From an uncultured Porphyromonadaceae bacterium (GTDB taxonomy: Bacteria > Bacteroidota > Bacteroidia > Bacteroidales > Muribaculaceae), in the NCBI GenBank assembly GCA_900548875.1, contig URMA01000001.1, forward strand, positions 124,001 through 188,000: DNA of 64,000 nucleotides. The letters are read 5' to 3'. The notes beneath the pieces are model-generated. The model made no database searches and was not told where the DNA came from. It worked only from the letters and a program-made list of their open reading frames with translations. The stretch's first letter is position 1. Each line of letters opens with the position of its first letter. Position numbers and translations under genes: made by a program. Below, in pieces: positions 18,200-27,419 of this stretch.

Positions 18200-19273
18200 T
18201 TATTGTTTTACATCCTCTTCGTGACCTCCGCAAACAGCCAGAGAGATGAACAGCGTTGACAGCATCGTGAACACATACGCCTGGATGAAGCTGATCAGCA
18301 CATCAAGCAGCAACATGAACAACGAGAATGCCATCGACACAACTGTAGTCATCGACAGAATGGCTGCACCGAATTTCGCGAAAATGAAAATAAGGAGCGT
18401 CAATACGATGACAATCATATGACCGCCCATCATATTGGCAAACAGACGGACACACAGGGCTGCCGGCTTCGTAATCGTACCGAACAACTCTATGAGAGGC
18501 ATAATTGGCAACGGAAACTTCAACCACAACGGAACTTCGGGCCAGAAGATTTCCTTCCAATAATGCTTATTGCCTTTAATGTTCGTAATTAAGAATGTGC
18601 AGACTGCCAGCACCAAAGTGACTGCCACATTGCCCGTAAGGTTGGCACCACCCGGGAAAATGACTATCAGACCGAGCAAGTTCATCGTAAAGATAAAGAA
18701 GAATACGGTCATCAGATAGCCGGCATATTTTGGAGCCTTGTCGCCAAGAGTTCCTTTCAAAACGCCGCTGTAGATAAAGTCAAAAATCGTTTCGAAGAAA
18801 CCGGCACCCTTGCGGGGAGCCTTCATTCCTTTCTTCTTGTAGTAGCGAACCATCGAGAACGCCATCAGACACACAAGGATAGCAGTAATGAACAGGGCGC
18901 ACACATTTTTAGTTATCGAGAAATCCAACGGACGGTAGAAACTGCCGTCGGACATCACTTGCACCACCTTGCCGCTGTATTCACCCTCCTGAGGCAATAC
19001 AAACTCAACGCCATTGTCGGTGTACGGCTCGCCGCCGGATATGCGCGACGAACTGAACAGATGCAGACTGCCCTCCTTGTCGAAGACAATCACCGGCAAC
19101 GGTATGCGGTGCGTATGTGAAAAAGGCACTTCCCAACCGTAACCATCACCGAGGTGGTGGAATATCACTTCCTTCGGGTCGAAATCCTCCGAAGAGTCGC
19201 CCGAAGCTGATGCAGCCTGCGGCATGACTGCCGCAATCAGCAACATCGTCAATATGGCAAGTACTTTCTTCAT
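18200..19273 (-). CDS. atpB: F1Fo ATP synthase subunit a, with long N-terminal extension
   Basis: This is the Fo stator channel subunit. The start at 19273 opens a signal-peptide-like stretch (MKKVLAILTMLLIAAVMPQAASASG); a second ATG at 19291 overlaps the end of atpC and is the alternative. The extension of about 100 residues before the first core TM is usual in Bacteroidota. The conserved half-channel Arg is in KPAALCVRLFANMMGGH. The C-terminal helix SFIQAYVFTMLSTLFISLAV carries the Gln/Tyr pair. The small gene that I recall lying between atpC and atpB in Bacteroides is absent: atpC and atpB abut or overlap. Confidence 0.94.
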   Translation of the reverse strand: MKKVLAILTMLLIAAVMPQAASASGDSSEDFDPKEVIFHHLGDGYGWEVPFSHTHRIPLPVIVFDKEGSLHLFSSSRISGGEPYTDNGVEFVLPQEGEYSGKVVQVMSDGSFYRPLDFSITKNVCALFITAILVCLMAFSMVRYYKKKGMKAPRKGAGFFETIFDFIYSGVLKGTLGDKAPKYAGYLMTVFFFIFTMNLLGLIVIFPGGANLTGNVAVTLVLAVCTFLITNIKGNKHYWKEIFWPEVPLWLKFPLPIMPLIELFGTITKPAALCVRLFANMMGGHMIVIVLTLLIFIFAKFGAAILSMTTVVSMAFSLFMLLLDVLISFIQAYVFTMLSTLFISLAVCGGHEEDVKQ

Positions 19274-19278
19274 TTTCT

Positions 19279-19518
19279 CTAATAAATACATACTGACACT
19301 ACATTCTTATCAACATCGACAATACCGCCTTCAATGGCCATCGAACGGCGTTCGGTCGTTCCTTCCGGCTGATACTCGATATTGCCGCGAACAAGCACAG
19401 ATACAATTGACGCGTGGTTGGCAAGCACCGTAAAGAGTCCTGCCTCACCCGGCAATGTAACCAATGAAACTTCACCGTCAAACAATATTTTTTCGGCTGA
19501 AATTACTTTTAGTGTCAT
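19279..19518 (-). CDS. atpC: F1 ATP synthase subunit epsilon, short form
   Basis: This 79-residue protein carries only the N-terminal beta-sandwich of epsilon (ISAEKILFDGEVSLVTLPGEAGLFTVLANHA). The C-terminal two-helix domain, which in longer epsilons inhibits ATP hydrolysis, is absent. The reading frame ends cleanly (SVCIY), so this is a short form rather than a frameshift. It follows atpD by 17 bases. Confidence 0.93.
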   Translation of the reverse strand: MTLKVISAEKILFDGEVSLVTLPGEAGLFTVLANHASIVSVLVRGNIEYQPEGTTERRSMAIEGGIVDVDKNVVSVCIY

Positions 19519-19535
19519 CTTGTTCTGTGTTTTAA

Positions 19536-21044
19536 TTATTTATCACCAAGTTCAGCAAGCATTTTCTTGCCTTTTGCAATAGCATCGTCGATTGTACCGA
19601 CGTTCAGGAATGCCTGCTCAGGATATTCATCCATTTCACCGCTAAGAATCATCTTGAATCCACGGATTGTTTCGCTCAGCGGCACCATTACGCCCGGAAG
19701 ACCGGTGAACTGTTCAGCAACGTGGAACGGCTGCGACAAGAAACGCTGCGCTCTACGTGCACGTGCCACAACAAGCTTGTCTTCGTCCGACAACTCGTCA
19801 ATACCGAGGATGGCAATAATATCCTGAAGTTCGTTGTACTTCTGCAAAAGCTGCTTGACAGCCTGGGCAACATTATAATGCTCTTCTCCGATGATATTCG
19901 GGTCGAGGATACGTGATGAAGATTCCAACGGGTCAACGGCCGGATAGATACCGAGCTCTGAAATTTTACGGCTCAACACCGTAGTAGCATCCAAGAAGTT
20001 GAACGTCGTAGCAGGAGCCGGGTCCGTCAAGTCGTCGGCAGGCACGTAGATAGCCTGTACAGAAGTGATTGAACCGTGCTTGGTTGACGTAATACGTTCC
20101 TGAAGCACACCCATTTCAGATGCCAGCGTAGGCTGATAACCTACAGCCGAAGGCATACGTCCGAGAAGTGCCGAAACCTCTGAACCGGCCTGAGTGAAAC
20201 GGAAGATGTTGTCGATGAACAACAGAATGTCACGTCCTCCGCCTTCTTGGTCACGGAACTGTTCGGCAACAGTCAGACCCGACAGGGCAACACGCAGACG
20301 CGCACCAGGCGGCTCATTCATCTGTCCGAACACCAATGTGCCTTGCGACTGAGAAATGGCGTTCATATCGACGTCATCCAAATTCCATTCGCCTTTTTCA
20401 AGGCCTTCCATAAACTTGTCGCCATACTTGATAATACCACTTTCAAGCATTTCACGAAGCAAGTCGTTACCCTCACGGGTACGCTCACCGACACCGGTGA
20501 ACACTGAGAAACCGTTGTGACCTTTCGCAATGTTGTTGATCATTTCCATAATCAACACTGTTTTGCCCACACCGGCACCACCAAACAAACCAATCTTACC
20601 GCCTTTCGAATACGGTTCCAATAAGTCAATCACCTTAATACCGGTGAAAAGAATTTCCGAACCAATCGACAATTCGTCGAACTTTGGAGCAGGCTGGTGA
20701 ATCGGTCGTTTTTCATCTGACTTCAATGCGGGAAGGTGGTCGATAGGTTCCCCGATAACATTCAACAGACGACCCTTTACCTGATCACCCGTCGGAACCG
20801 AAATCGGTTGTCCCATATTCTCGACAGCCATACCACGACGCAAACCGTCAGTGGCATCCATAGCCACACAGCGAACTGTGTGCTCCCCCACATGCTGCTC
20901 TACCTCGAGCAGCAACTCGGTTGAGTCAGGACGAACCACCTTCAACGCTGTGTAGATAGGTGGAAGATCGTTCTTTTCCACTTCGAAAGATACATCGACA
21001 ACAGGTCCGATAACCTGTGCTATCTTTCCAAATTTTTCGCTCAT
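19536..21044 (-). CDS. atpD: F1Fo ATP synthase subunit beta
   Basis: This 502-residue catalytic subunit of F1 shows the P-loop GGAGVGKTV, the Walker B/DELSEED-like region (IDELSDEDKLVVARARR) and the ALLGRMPSAVGYQPTLASEMG stretch, all in place. It is the first gene of the atp block, starting 44 bp after the nuoH stop with no terminator or recognisable promoter between them. The F1 catalytic gene being first (D-C before B-E-F-H-A-G) is the Bacteroidota atp order. Confidence 0.98.
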   Translation of the reverse strand: MSEKFGKIAQVIGPVVDVSFEVEKNDLPPIYTALKVVRPDSTELLLEVEQHVGEHTVRCVAMDATDGLRRGMAVENMGQPISVPTGDQVKGRLLNVIGEPIDHLPALKSDEKRPIHQPAPKFDELSIGSEILFTGIKVIDLLEPYSKGGKIGLFGGAGVGKTVLIMEMINNIAKGHNGFSVFTGVGERTREGNDLLREMLESGIIKYGDKFMEGLEKGEWNLDDVDMNAISQSQGTLVFGQMNEPPGARLRVALSGLTVAEQFRDQEGGGRDILLFIDNIFRFTQAGSEVSALLGRMPSAVGYQPTLASEMGVLQERITSTKHGSITSVQAIYVPADDLTDPAPATTFNFLDATTVLSRKISELGIYPAVDPLESSSRILDPNIIGEEHYNVAQAVKQLLQKYNELQDIIAILGIDELSDEDKLVVARARRAQRFLSQPFHVAEQFTGLPGVMVPLSETIRGFKMILSGEMDEYPEQAFLNVGTIDDAIAKGKKMLAELGDK

Positions 21045-21088
21045 AGTATTACACCTATTTTATGGGTTTATTTCAAGTTCTGCATCTA

Positions 21089-22165
21089 TTAAAAATGCAA
21101 TCCGAAAGCTACAACAATCAGCATCAGCACTAAGTTCACCAAATTAATCGGCAACAGATATTTCCACTCGAACGCCAACAGGTGGTCGATACGCAAACGC
21201 GGGAATGTCCACTTGAACCAAATGATGATGAATGACAATACGATAGCTTTAGCAAGGAACCACACTACGGATGGAATGTAGTCCATTATTTCATTAAAAC
21301 CGTCCCATCCCGGAATGTGCAGCGGCATCCATCCTCCGAAGAACAACAGAGCTGCTACGCCCGACACGATGAAGAGGTTCAAATATTCTGCCAAATAGAA
21401 CAAACCGAAGTGAAGACCGGAATATTCCGTGTGATAACCGGCTGTCAACTCAGATTCAGCTTCAGGCAAGTCGAACGGGCCACGGTTGGTTTCGGCAGTA
21501 CCGGCAATCATATAGATGATGAAAGCGATAATAGCCGGAATATGGCCCTGGAAGATGAACCACAAATCCTTCTGCCCTTCTACAAGTCCCGAGATGGACA
21601 TTGTTCCGGCCAAAAGAACCATCGTCATGATCGACAAACCGATTGAAAGTTCGTAGCTGACCATCTGGGCACCGCTTCGCAATGCACCGATCAAAGTAAA
21701 CTTGTTGTTACTTGACCAACCTGCCAGCAAAATGCCAAGCACACCGATGGAAGTAACCGACATCAGGAAGAATATACCGATGTTAAAATCGACAATCTGC
21801 AAACCGTTGCCCCAAGGAAGGACAGCAAAAGCAGAAAAAGAAGCGATGATGACAAGATACGGAGCAAGATTGAACAGGAATTTATCAATGTGATTGATAG
21901 GAATCAACTCCTTGATCAAAATCTTGAACATATCGGCGAAACTTTGCAACAGACCGAAGGGGCCTACACGGTTCGGGCCGAGACGACATTGAAATGCACC
22001 GCAGACCTTACGTTCAAAATAAATATAGAACAAAGCCAACAATGCGTACACCAGCAGCAGACCCACTCCAATGAGCAAACATTCTATCACAGCGGTCAGC
22101 CATGTAGGCATAAAGCTGTTAAACAAATTGTCAATCCATTCTGTGACTATTCTAAAGTCAAACAT
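21089..22165 (-). CDS. nuoH: NADH-quinone oxidoreductase subunit H
   Basis: This 358-residue membrane subunit forms the quinone chamber at the junction with the peripheral arm. Key motifs are ERKVCGAFQCRLGPNRVGPFGLLQSFADMFKI, ETNRGPFDLPEAESELTAGYHTEYSG (acidic loop lining the E-channel) and FKWTFPRLRIDHLL. It is followed, unusually, by atpD instead of nuoI. Confidence 0.97.
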   Translation of the reverse strand: MFDFRIVTEWIDNLFNSFMPTWLTAVIECLLIGVGLLLVYALLALFYIYFERKVCGAFQCRLGPNRVGPFGLLQSFADMFKILIKELIPINHIDKFLFNLAPYLVIIASFSAFAVLPWGNGLQIVDFNIGIFFLMSVTSIGVLGILLAGWSSNNKFTLIGALRSGAQMVSYELSIGLSIMTMVLLAGTMSISGLVEGQKDLWFIFQGHIPAIIAFIIYMIAGTAETNRGPFDLPEAESELTAGYHTEYSGLHFGLFYLAEYLNLFIVSGVAALLFFGGWMPLHIPGWDGFNEIMDYIPSVVWFLAKAIVLSFIIIWFKWTFPRLRIDHLLAFEWKYLLPINLVNLVLMLIVVAFGLHF

Positions 22166-22204
22166 AACGTTATTATATATTTCAAAATTACTACTCTGTT
22201 AACA

Positions 22205-23824
22205 CTATCTGTCAATATCCGGAACGATATAGTCGAGCGAACCGCCGATGGTAATCAAGTCGGCAATCTTCTCGCCTCGCGTGATATGGTCAACTACACC
22301 GGCCAGGCGCAGACATGTACCGTTGATTTTCAAGCGATACGGATTCTTTTCTCCCTTGCTGTCGATGTAGACACCGAACGCTCCACGACATGCCTCAACT
22401 TCCTGATACCAGTGTCCCACAGGAAGCTTGATGATTTTCGGCACCTTGGCACAATAGTCGCCTTCCGGGATATTGTCAACCAACTGTTCCAAAATCTTCA
22501 GTGACTGTTCAATTTCTTTCAAACGGGCCAGATAGCGGTCGAAAGAGTCGCAACCGTTCATCAGCACTTCGTCGAATTCCAACTCATTGTAAATGGAATA
22601 AGGCTTGTGCTTACGAATATCGCACGACCAGCCGGAAGCACGTCCCGACGGACCGGCAACGCCATAGCTGATAGCATCTTCTTTAGACAACATACCGACT
22701 CCGACCAGACGGTTCTGGAAAATGATGTTTCCAGTCACCAGCTGATGATACTCTTTCAGGCGCGACGGCATGATGGCAATAAAATCCTTAACGCGCTTTA
22801 CGAAATTCGGGTGAATGTCCTCACGAACACCACCGATCGTATTGTAATTGAAGGTCATGCGGGCGCCGCAAGTTTCTTCCAATATATTAAGAATCGTTTC
22901 ACGCTCGCGGATACCGTAGAACAAGGCTGTTGTAGCACCCAAGTCCATACAGTAAGTTCCAAAGAACAGCAAGTGGGAAGCGATACGCGAAAGTTCGTCC
23001 ATCATCACACGGATAACCTGTGCTCTACGCGGTACTTCTATGCCGAGAGCCTTCTCGATACACATGCACAGACAGTGCTCGTTGGGGAGTGCCGAGAAAT
23101 AGTCCATACGGTCGAAGAAATGGATGCACTGCGGATAAGTGAGCTTTTCACACAACTTTTCGATACCGCGATGGATATATCCGCAAACAAGGTCAATCTT
23201 CTTCACCTCCTCACCGTCGAGTGATGTACGGAAACGCAACACACCGTGAGTAGCAGGGTGCTGCGGACCGATGTTGACTACGAATTCGTCCGGACCAAAG
23301 AGAGCAACTTTCTCTTCCTTGACATTTCCGTCAGCATCCTCTTTATAGGTAACTGTATAGTCGTCGTTTTCTTCATGATAAAGACGAATCGGATTCAATT
23401 CAGGATTTTCATCATAATCCTTGCGCAACGGGAATCCGACCCAGTCATTACGCAGGAACAGACGGCGCATGTCCGGATGGTTGATAAACTTGATGCCGTA
23501 GAAATCATACACTTCACGTTCTTCCAGCAAAGCGTTCTTCCACAAGTCGGACACACTGTGAAGCATCGGGTTGTTGCGGTCGGCCGTTGCCACTTTAACA
23601 GAGACCATAGAACTGTCGATGACTGAAGTCAGATAGTACACGCAGCCCAGCTCTTCACCCCAGTCCTCACCGACAACAGCAGTCAGCCAATGATAGCCTG
23701 CATTTTTCAATGTTTCGGCAACAGCATGCCATTTTGCATCAGGCACGACGGCAAATGCCACTTCGTTCTCTTCAACTACAGCTTCCGGACAAACTTTGCC
23801 GATTAATTCTTTTATATCTACCAT
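22205..23824 (-). CDS. nuoCD: NADH-quinone oxidoreductase fused subunit C/D
   Basis: This is a 539-residue natural fusion. Residues ~1-150 are NuoC (HSVSDLWKNALLEEREVYDFYGIKFINHPDMRRL). Residues ~185-539 are the NuoD 49-kDa-type subunit, with NIGPQHPATHGVLRF, GYIHRGIEKL and the C-terminal DIVIGSLD-like end (LITIGGSLDYIVPDIDR). Together they build the quinone site next to NuoB. The C/D fusion is common in this phylum. It lies 23 bases downstream of nuoB. Confidence 0.97.
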   Translation of the reverse strand: MVDIKELIGKVCPEAVVEENEVAFAVVPDAKWHAVAETLKNAGYHWLTAVVGEDWGEELGCVYYLTSVIDSSMVSVKVATADRNNPMLHSVSDLWKNALLEEREVYDFYGIKFINHPDMRRLFLRNDWVGFPLRKDYDENPELNPIRLYHEENDDYTVTYKEDADGNVKEEKVALFGPDEFVVNIGPQHPATHGVLRFRTSLDGEEVKKIDLVCGYIHRGIEKLCEKLTYPQCIHFFDRMDYFSALPNEHCLCMCIEKALGIEVPRRAQVIRVMMDELSRIASHLLFFGTYCMDLGATTALFYGIRERETILNILEETCGARMTFNYNTIGGVREDIHPNFVKRVKDFIAIMPSRLKEYHQLVTGNIIFQNRLVGVGMLSKEDAISYGVAGPSGRASGWSCDIRKHKPYSIYNELEFDEVLMNGCDSFDRYLARLKEIEQSLKILEQLVDNIPEGDYCAKVPKIIKLPVGHWYQEVEACRGAFGVYIDSKGEKNPYRLKINGTCLRLAGVVDHITRGEKIADLITIGGSLDYIVPDIDR

Positions 23825-23847
23825 AAAAATATGAATCTCTAATCTGT

Positions 23848-24468
23848 TTATTCTGTTACGTGTTCCTCCTTAGCTATTTCCGGGTATTCACGGAAGAAGT
23901 CTTCGCGTGTCTTCTTGCGGTTTACGCCTCCAAAGAACTTTTCGACTTTCACCTTTCTCTGCAATTGCATCATACCATAGAACATGGCTTCCGGACGCGG
24001 AGGACATCCCGGTATGTAAACGTCCACCGGCACAATCTTATCGATACCAGTCACCACATGGTAGGAATTGCGGAACGGGCCGCCTGAAATGGCGCAACCG
24101 CCTGTAGCGATAACATATTTCGGCTCAGCCAACTGTTCGTACAAACGACGGAAAACAGGCGCCATACGATAGACAATCGTACCGGCAACCATCATAAAGT
24201 CGGCCTGACGTGGGCTGGAACGTGCCACTTCAAAACCGAAACGAGCCATATCATAGCGGGCACAGCCCAAAGAGATAAATTCAATACCACAACAACTGGT
24301 AGCGAATGTCAGAGGCCACAATGAATTTGAACGGCCCCAGTTGATCAGTTCGTCAAGTTTGCCGACCAACACATTGGCTCCCGATTGATTCAATTCGGCG
24401 ATGAGACTGTCAATATATTCATTATCCTTGAAGTCCTCTTTCTTCATTCCTTTAATCTTTACTTCCAT
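23848..24468 (-). CDS. nuoB: NADH-quinone oxidoreductase subunit B (cluster N2)
   Basis: This 206-residue subunit carries cluster N2. The ligand cysteines are in FATSCCGIEF (adjacent pair), GGCAISGGPF and IPGCPPRPEA. I chose ATG 24468 (MEVKIKGMKKEDF), which overlaps the last ten bases of nuoA; ATG 24447 is the alternative, and a TTG upstream is unlikely. The C-terminus is charged (KTREDFFREYPEIAKEEHVTE). Confidence 0.95.
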   Translation of the reverse strand: MEVKIKGMKKEDFKDNEYIDSLIAELNQSGANVLVGKLDELINWGRSNSLWPLTFATSCCGIEFISLGCARYDMARFGFEVARSSPRQADFMMVAGTIVYRMAPVFRRLYEQLAEPKYVIATGGCAISGGPFRNSYHVVTGIDKIVPVDVYIPGCPPRPEAMFYGMMQLQRKVKVEKFFGGVNRKKTREDFFREYPEIAKEEHVTE

Positions 24469-24833
24469 TCCAATGCTCCTTTTCTCCAAGCGTATGCCAG
24501 GCCTAAAATCAAAACAAACAAGAATACTGCTACAGCCATGATGCTGCCTGTTCCAAGACTACCGGCAATTACTGCCCACGGGAACAGAAAAACAGTTTCC
24601 ACATCGAACATAAGGAACAGGATGGCAAACAAGTAGTAACCCACTTTAAACTGAACCATACTGTCGCCTCGTGTCGGAATACCACACTCATAAGCCTCCC
24701 CTTTCTGCGGAGCGTAAGATCGAGGACTGATTGCCGCAGCCAACGACATACCGATAACAACCAATGCCAAACCTGACAAAGCTGCTACCAAAGCGGTTGA
24801 CGTGCTCTCAAGACCAAAAATTGATAAATCCAT
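24459..24833 (-). CDS. nuoA: NADH-quinone oxidoreductase subunit A
   Basis: This 124-residue, three-TM subunit has the NuoA core EAYECGIPTRGDSMVQFKVGYYLFAILFLMFDVETVFLFPWAV, including the loop Cys and the Asp-Val-Glu of TM2. It is the first gene of the array. Its 3' end overlaps the nuoB start. Confidence 0.96.
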   Translation of the reverse strand: MDLSIFGLESTSTALVAALSGLALVVIGMSLAAAISPRSYAPQKGEAYECGIPTRGDSMVQFKVGYYLFAILFLMFDVETVFLFPWAVIAGSLGTGSIMAVAVFLFVLILGLAYAWRKGALEWK

Positions 24834-24954
24834 TATTATAATACTTAAAAGTTATTGCAAATACACAATGGAAACCGAACGCAAATGTTTAACCTTCAAA
24901 CACTTACATCCCAATTCCATCATTATCAGCACATTTGACACATTTTATGCACTG

Positions 24955-24962
24955 CAAATATA
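24955..24962 (-). promoter_or_regulatory. Candidate -7 box of the nuo-atp operon
   Basis: The minus strand reads TATATTTG, a full match to TAnnTTTG, 121 bp before the nuoA ATG. The base block at the -33 distance is TGTC rather than TTTG. No better candidate exists between nuoA and the divergent TonB gene. Confidence 0.45.
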
Positions 24963-25100
24963 GCAATTCTTTCACACAACTGACAGGCTAAACCTATAAA
25001 AAAGTAGTCTATTTTTAACAATTATTCAGTTTCTAGTGCAACTCATTCCTGACAGGTTCCTACGACATTCCCCGAAAGGCAATCTCTCCGCGTAAATGAA

Positions 25101-25120
25101 AATCACTAAATTTAGTGATT
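25101..25120. promoter_or_regulatory. Perfect 20-bp palindrome, candidate operator of the TonB receptor gene
   Basis: AATCACTAAATTTAGTGATT is its own reverse complement over all 20 bases. It lies 51 bp before the receptor ATG. A -7-like TATTTTG follows at 25143-25149, so the palindrome would abut or cover the -33 region. That is the geometry of a repressor site. It is not followed by a T-run, which argues against a terminator. Confidence 0.55.
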
Positions 25121-25170
25121 GTTTCATGACGAAAAACCCCGTTATTTTGCAGATAAAATTTCGACGAGAA

Positions 25171-27402
25171 ATGAATCTGAGGCAATACAGCATAATCATA
25201 GCAACTACAATCTTATCATCCAGCAGCATGTATATGTCGGGAAGCGAACTGGCGACAGCCCGCCGCGACACGACATTGAACCTCCATGAAGTTTCGATTA
25301 CGGCGGTCAAGACCATCACTGACACGGAAAAAGGCGCCGGTGCCACAACGGAATTGTCCCGCCCATTGATTGAACGGATGAACATGGTGTCGTCAAAAAA
25401 TATCAGCAGCATTGTCCCCAACATGTATATTCCCGACTATGGTTCGAGAGTCACCTCCTCCATTTATGTAAGAGGTATCGGCGCACGTATCGACCAGCCG
25501 GTCGTGGGACTCAACATCGACAACATACCGGTCATGAACAAGGACAACTACGATTTCGACATACTCGACATCGAAAATGTGGAAGTGATGCGCGGTCCCC
25601 AAAGTACGCTCTACGGACGCAACACGATGGGTGGAGTCATCAATATCCGCACACTCTCGCCGCTGACCTTTCAAGGCACACGCATACTCGCCGAATATGG
25701 CAATGCCAACTCCACCAAACTGGGGGTCGCCCACTATGCCCGACTGTCCGACAAGTTCGGCATCGGGGGGAACATTTATGCCTACCATACCGACGGCTTC
25801 TTCACCAACGTGAACGACGGAGAAAAATGTGACAAGGAAAACAGCCTGCGGGCATCGCTCAAACTCGGATGGAAACCGAACGCACAACTGACCGTGGAAA
25901 ACATGGCCAGCTTCGCGCTTGTACGCCAAGGGGGCTACGCCTATGAATCGGCCGACACCCGCGAAATCAATTACAACGACACCTGTTTCTACCGCCGGAA
26001 CTCCGTCATGGACGGACTGACCGTCGGATGGAAGAATGAAAATATAACGGTGACCGGAGTGACCAGCTACCAGTACATTGACGACAACATGACGCTCGAC
26101 CAGGACTTTCTGCCCCTCTCCTATTTTACCATGTCACAAATCCGAAAAGAACACGCCCTTACGGAGGACATTGTGGTCAAAAGCAACGGTGACAGGAAAA
26201 TAAACTGGCTGGCAGGAGTTTTCGGCTTCTACAAGCATGCCGACATCAACGCGCCGGTTACGTTCAAGGACTACGGCATCGAAAACCTGATTGTAGGCAA
26301 CTGGAACAACATCAACACCGATTACCCGATGAAATGGGACAGCGACGCTTTCGTTCTGGGCTCACAGTTCACCATGCCCGGCTACGGACTCGCCACATAC
26401 GGGGAAGTTTCAGCAGAATGGAACCACTTCACGGTAATCGGCGGCCTCCGACTTGACTATGAACAGAGCCGGCTCCATTACAGAAGCGACTGTAGCACCA
26501 GCTACACGCTGTACCATAATAATGAAGTGTTCCGAAACGACCCGATCGAGATTCATACCGACGGACATCTCAAGCGCTCTTTCCTCCAACTTCTACCCAA
26601 AATATCGGTTGTCTACGAACTTCCGGCCAACGGTAAACTCTATGCCTCCGTCAAAAAAGGATATAAGGCAGGAGGATTCAACACACAGATGTTTTCCGAC
26701 GTACTCCAACAGGAACTGATGGGGAAAATGGGTATCGGGAAAAAATATGACATCAACGACGTGGTGGGCTATAAGCCCGAAACGAGCTGGAACTACGAAG
26801 TGGGCGGCAATCTCGAATTTTTCGACAACCGTCTGCTCGCCGACGTTGCCGCTTTCTATATTGACTGCCGCGACCAGCAGTTGACGGTATTCCCCGACGG
26901 GACAACCACCGGACGCATCATGACCAATGCCGGCAAGACCCGCAGTTTCGGAACAGAAGTGTCGCTGACAGCCCGACCGGTCAACAGACTGGAACTGCGA
27001 GCCAGTTACGGATACACCAACGCAAAATTTGTGGAATTCAACAACGGGAAAAACAATTATGCCGGAAAAGTCATTCCTTATGCCCCGCAAAACACTATCT
27101 TTGCAGGTGTAACCTATTCGTTCAAAATCCATCACGATTTTCTACGCTACGTTACTGTCGGAACGAATGTCAACGGCATCGGAAAGATATACTGGAACGA
27201 GTCCAACTCGACTGTGCAGCCGTTCTATGCACTGCTCAATGCCAATGTCCGACTGTCTGGCGAAAAATATTCGCTCGATTTTTGGACAAAAAATCTGACC
27301 GGCACGCAGTATAATACGTTTTATTTCGTTTCTATACAGCATGAGTTTCTCCAACGAGGGAAACCGTTGCAGATTGGCGCAACCCTAAGAATTAATATTT
27401 AA
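25171..27402 (+). CDS. TonB-dependent outer-membrane receptor (non-SusC type)
   Basis: The chosen start at 25171 gives 743 residues beginning MNLRQYSIIIATTILSSSS (signal peptide). The plug domain spans residues ~45-160 (SIYVRGIGARIDQPVVGLNIDNIP, VEVMRGPQSTLYGRNTMGGVINI). A 22-strand barrel follows, ending in the typical LQIGATLRINI. There is no N-terminal carboxypeptidase-like domain and no SusD partner, so a small ligand such as a siderophore, haem, metal or vitamin is more likely than a polysaccharide; the ligand cannot be read from sequence. A lipoprotein gene follows after 17 bp. The palindrome at 25101-25120 suggests repression by an unknown regulator. Confidence 0.88.
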   Translation: MNLRQYSIIIATTILSSSSMYMSGSELATARRDTTLNLHEVSITAVKTITDTEKGAGATTELSRPLIERMNMVSSKNISSIVPNMYIPDYGSRVTSSIYVRGIGARIDQPVVGLNIDNIPVMNKDNYDFDILDIENVEVMRGPQSTLYGRNTMGGVINIRTLSPLTFQGTRILAEYGNANSTKLGVAHYARLSDKFGIGGNIYAYHTDGFFTNVNDGEKCDKENSLRASLKLGWKPNAQLTVENMASFALVRQGGYAYESADTREINYNDTCFYRRNSVMDGLTVGWKNENITVTGVTSYQYIDDNMTLDQDFLPLSYFTMSQIRKEHALTEDIVVKSNGDRKINWLAGVFGFYKHADINAPVTFKDYGIENLIVGNWNNINTDYPMKWDSDAFVLGSQFTMPGYGLATYGEVSAEWNHFTVIGGLRLDYEQSRLHYRSDCSTSYTLYHNNEVFRNDPIEIHTDGHLKRSFLQLLPKISVVYELPANGKLYASVKKGYKAGGFNTQMFSDVLQQELMGKMGIGKKYDINDVVGYKPETSWNYEVGGNLEFFDNRLLADVAAFYIDCRDQQLTVFPDGTTTGRIMTNAGKTRSFGTEVSLTARPVNRLELRASYGYTNAKFVEFNNGKNNYAGKVIPYAPQNTIFAGVTYSFKIHHDFLRYVTVGTNVNGIGKIYWNESNSTVQPFYALLNANVRLSGEKYSLDFWTKNLTGTQYNTFYFVSIQHEFLQRGKPLQIGATLRINI

Positions 27403-27419
27403 TAAAACTATAAAATACT

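Noticed and set aside
24459..24468. nuoA/nuoB overlap as a programmed frameshift
   Set aside because: A normal ATG gives nuoB its start; a short overlap is ordinary translational coupling and there is no slippery sequence.
25096..25170. 25-codon extension of the TonB receptor upstream of ATG 25171
   Set aside because: It would place the palindrome and promoter-like box inside the coding region and bury the signal peptide.
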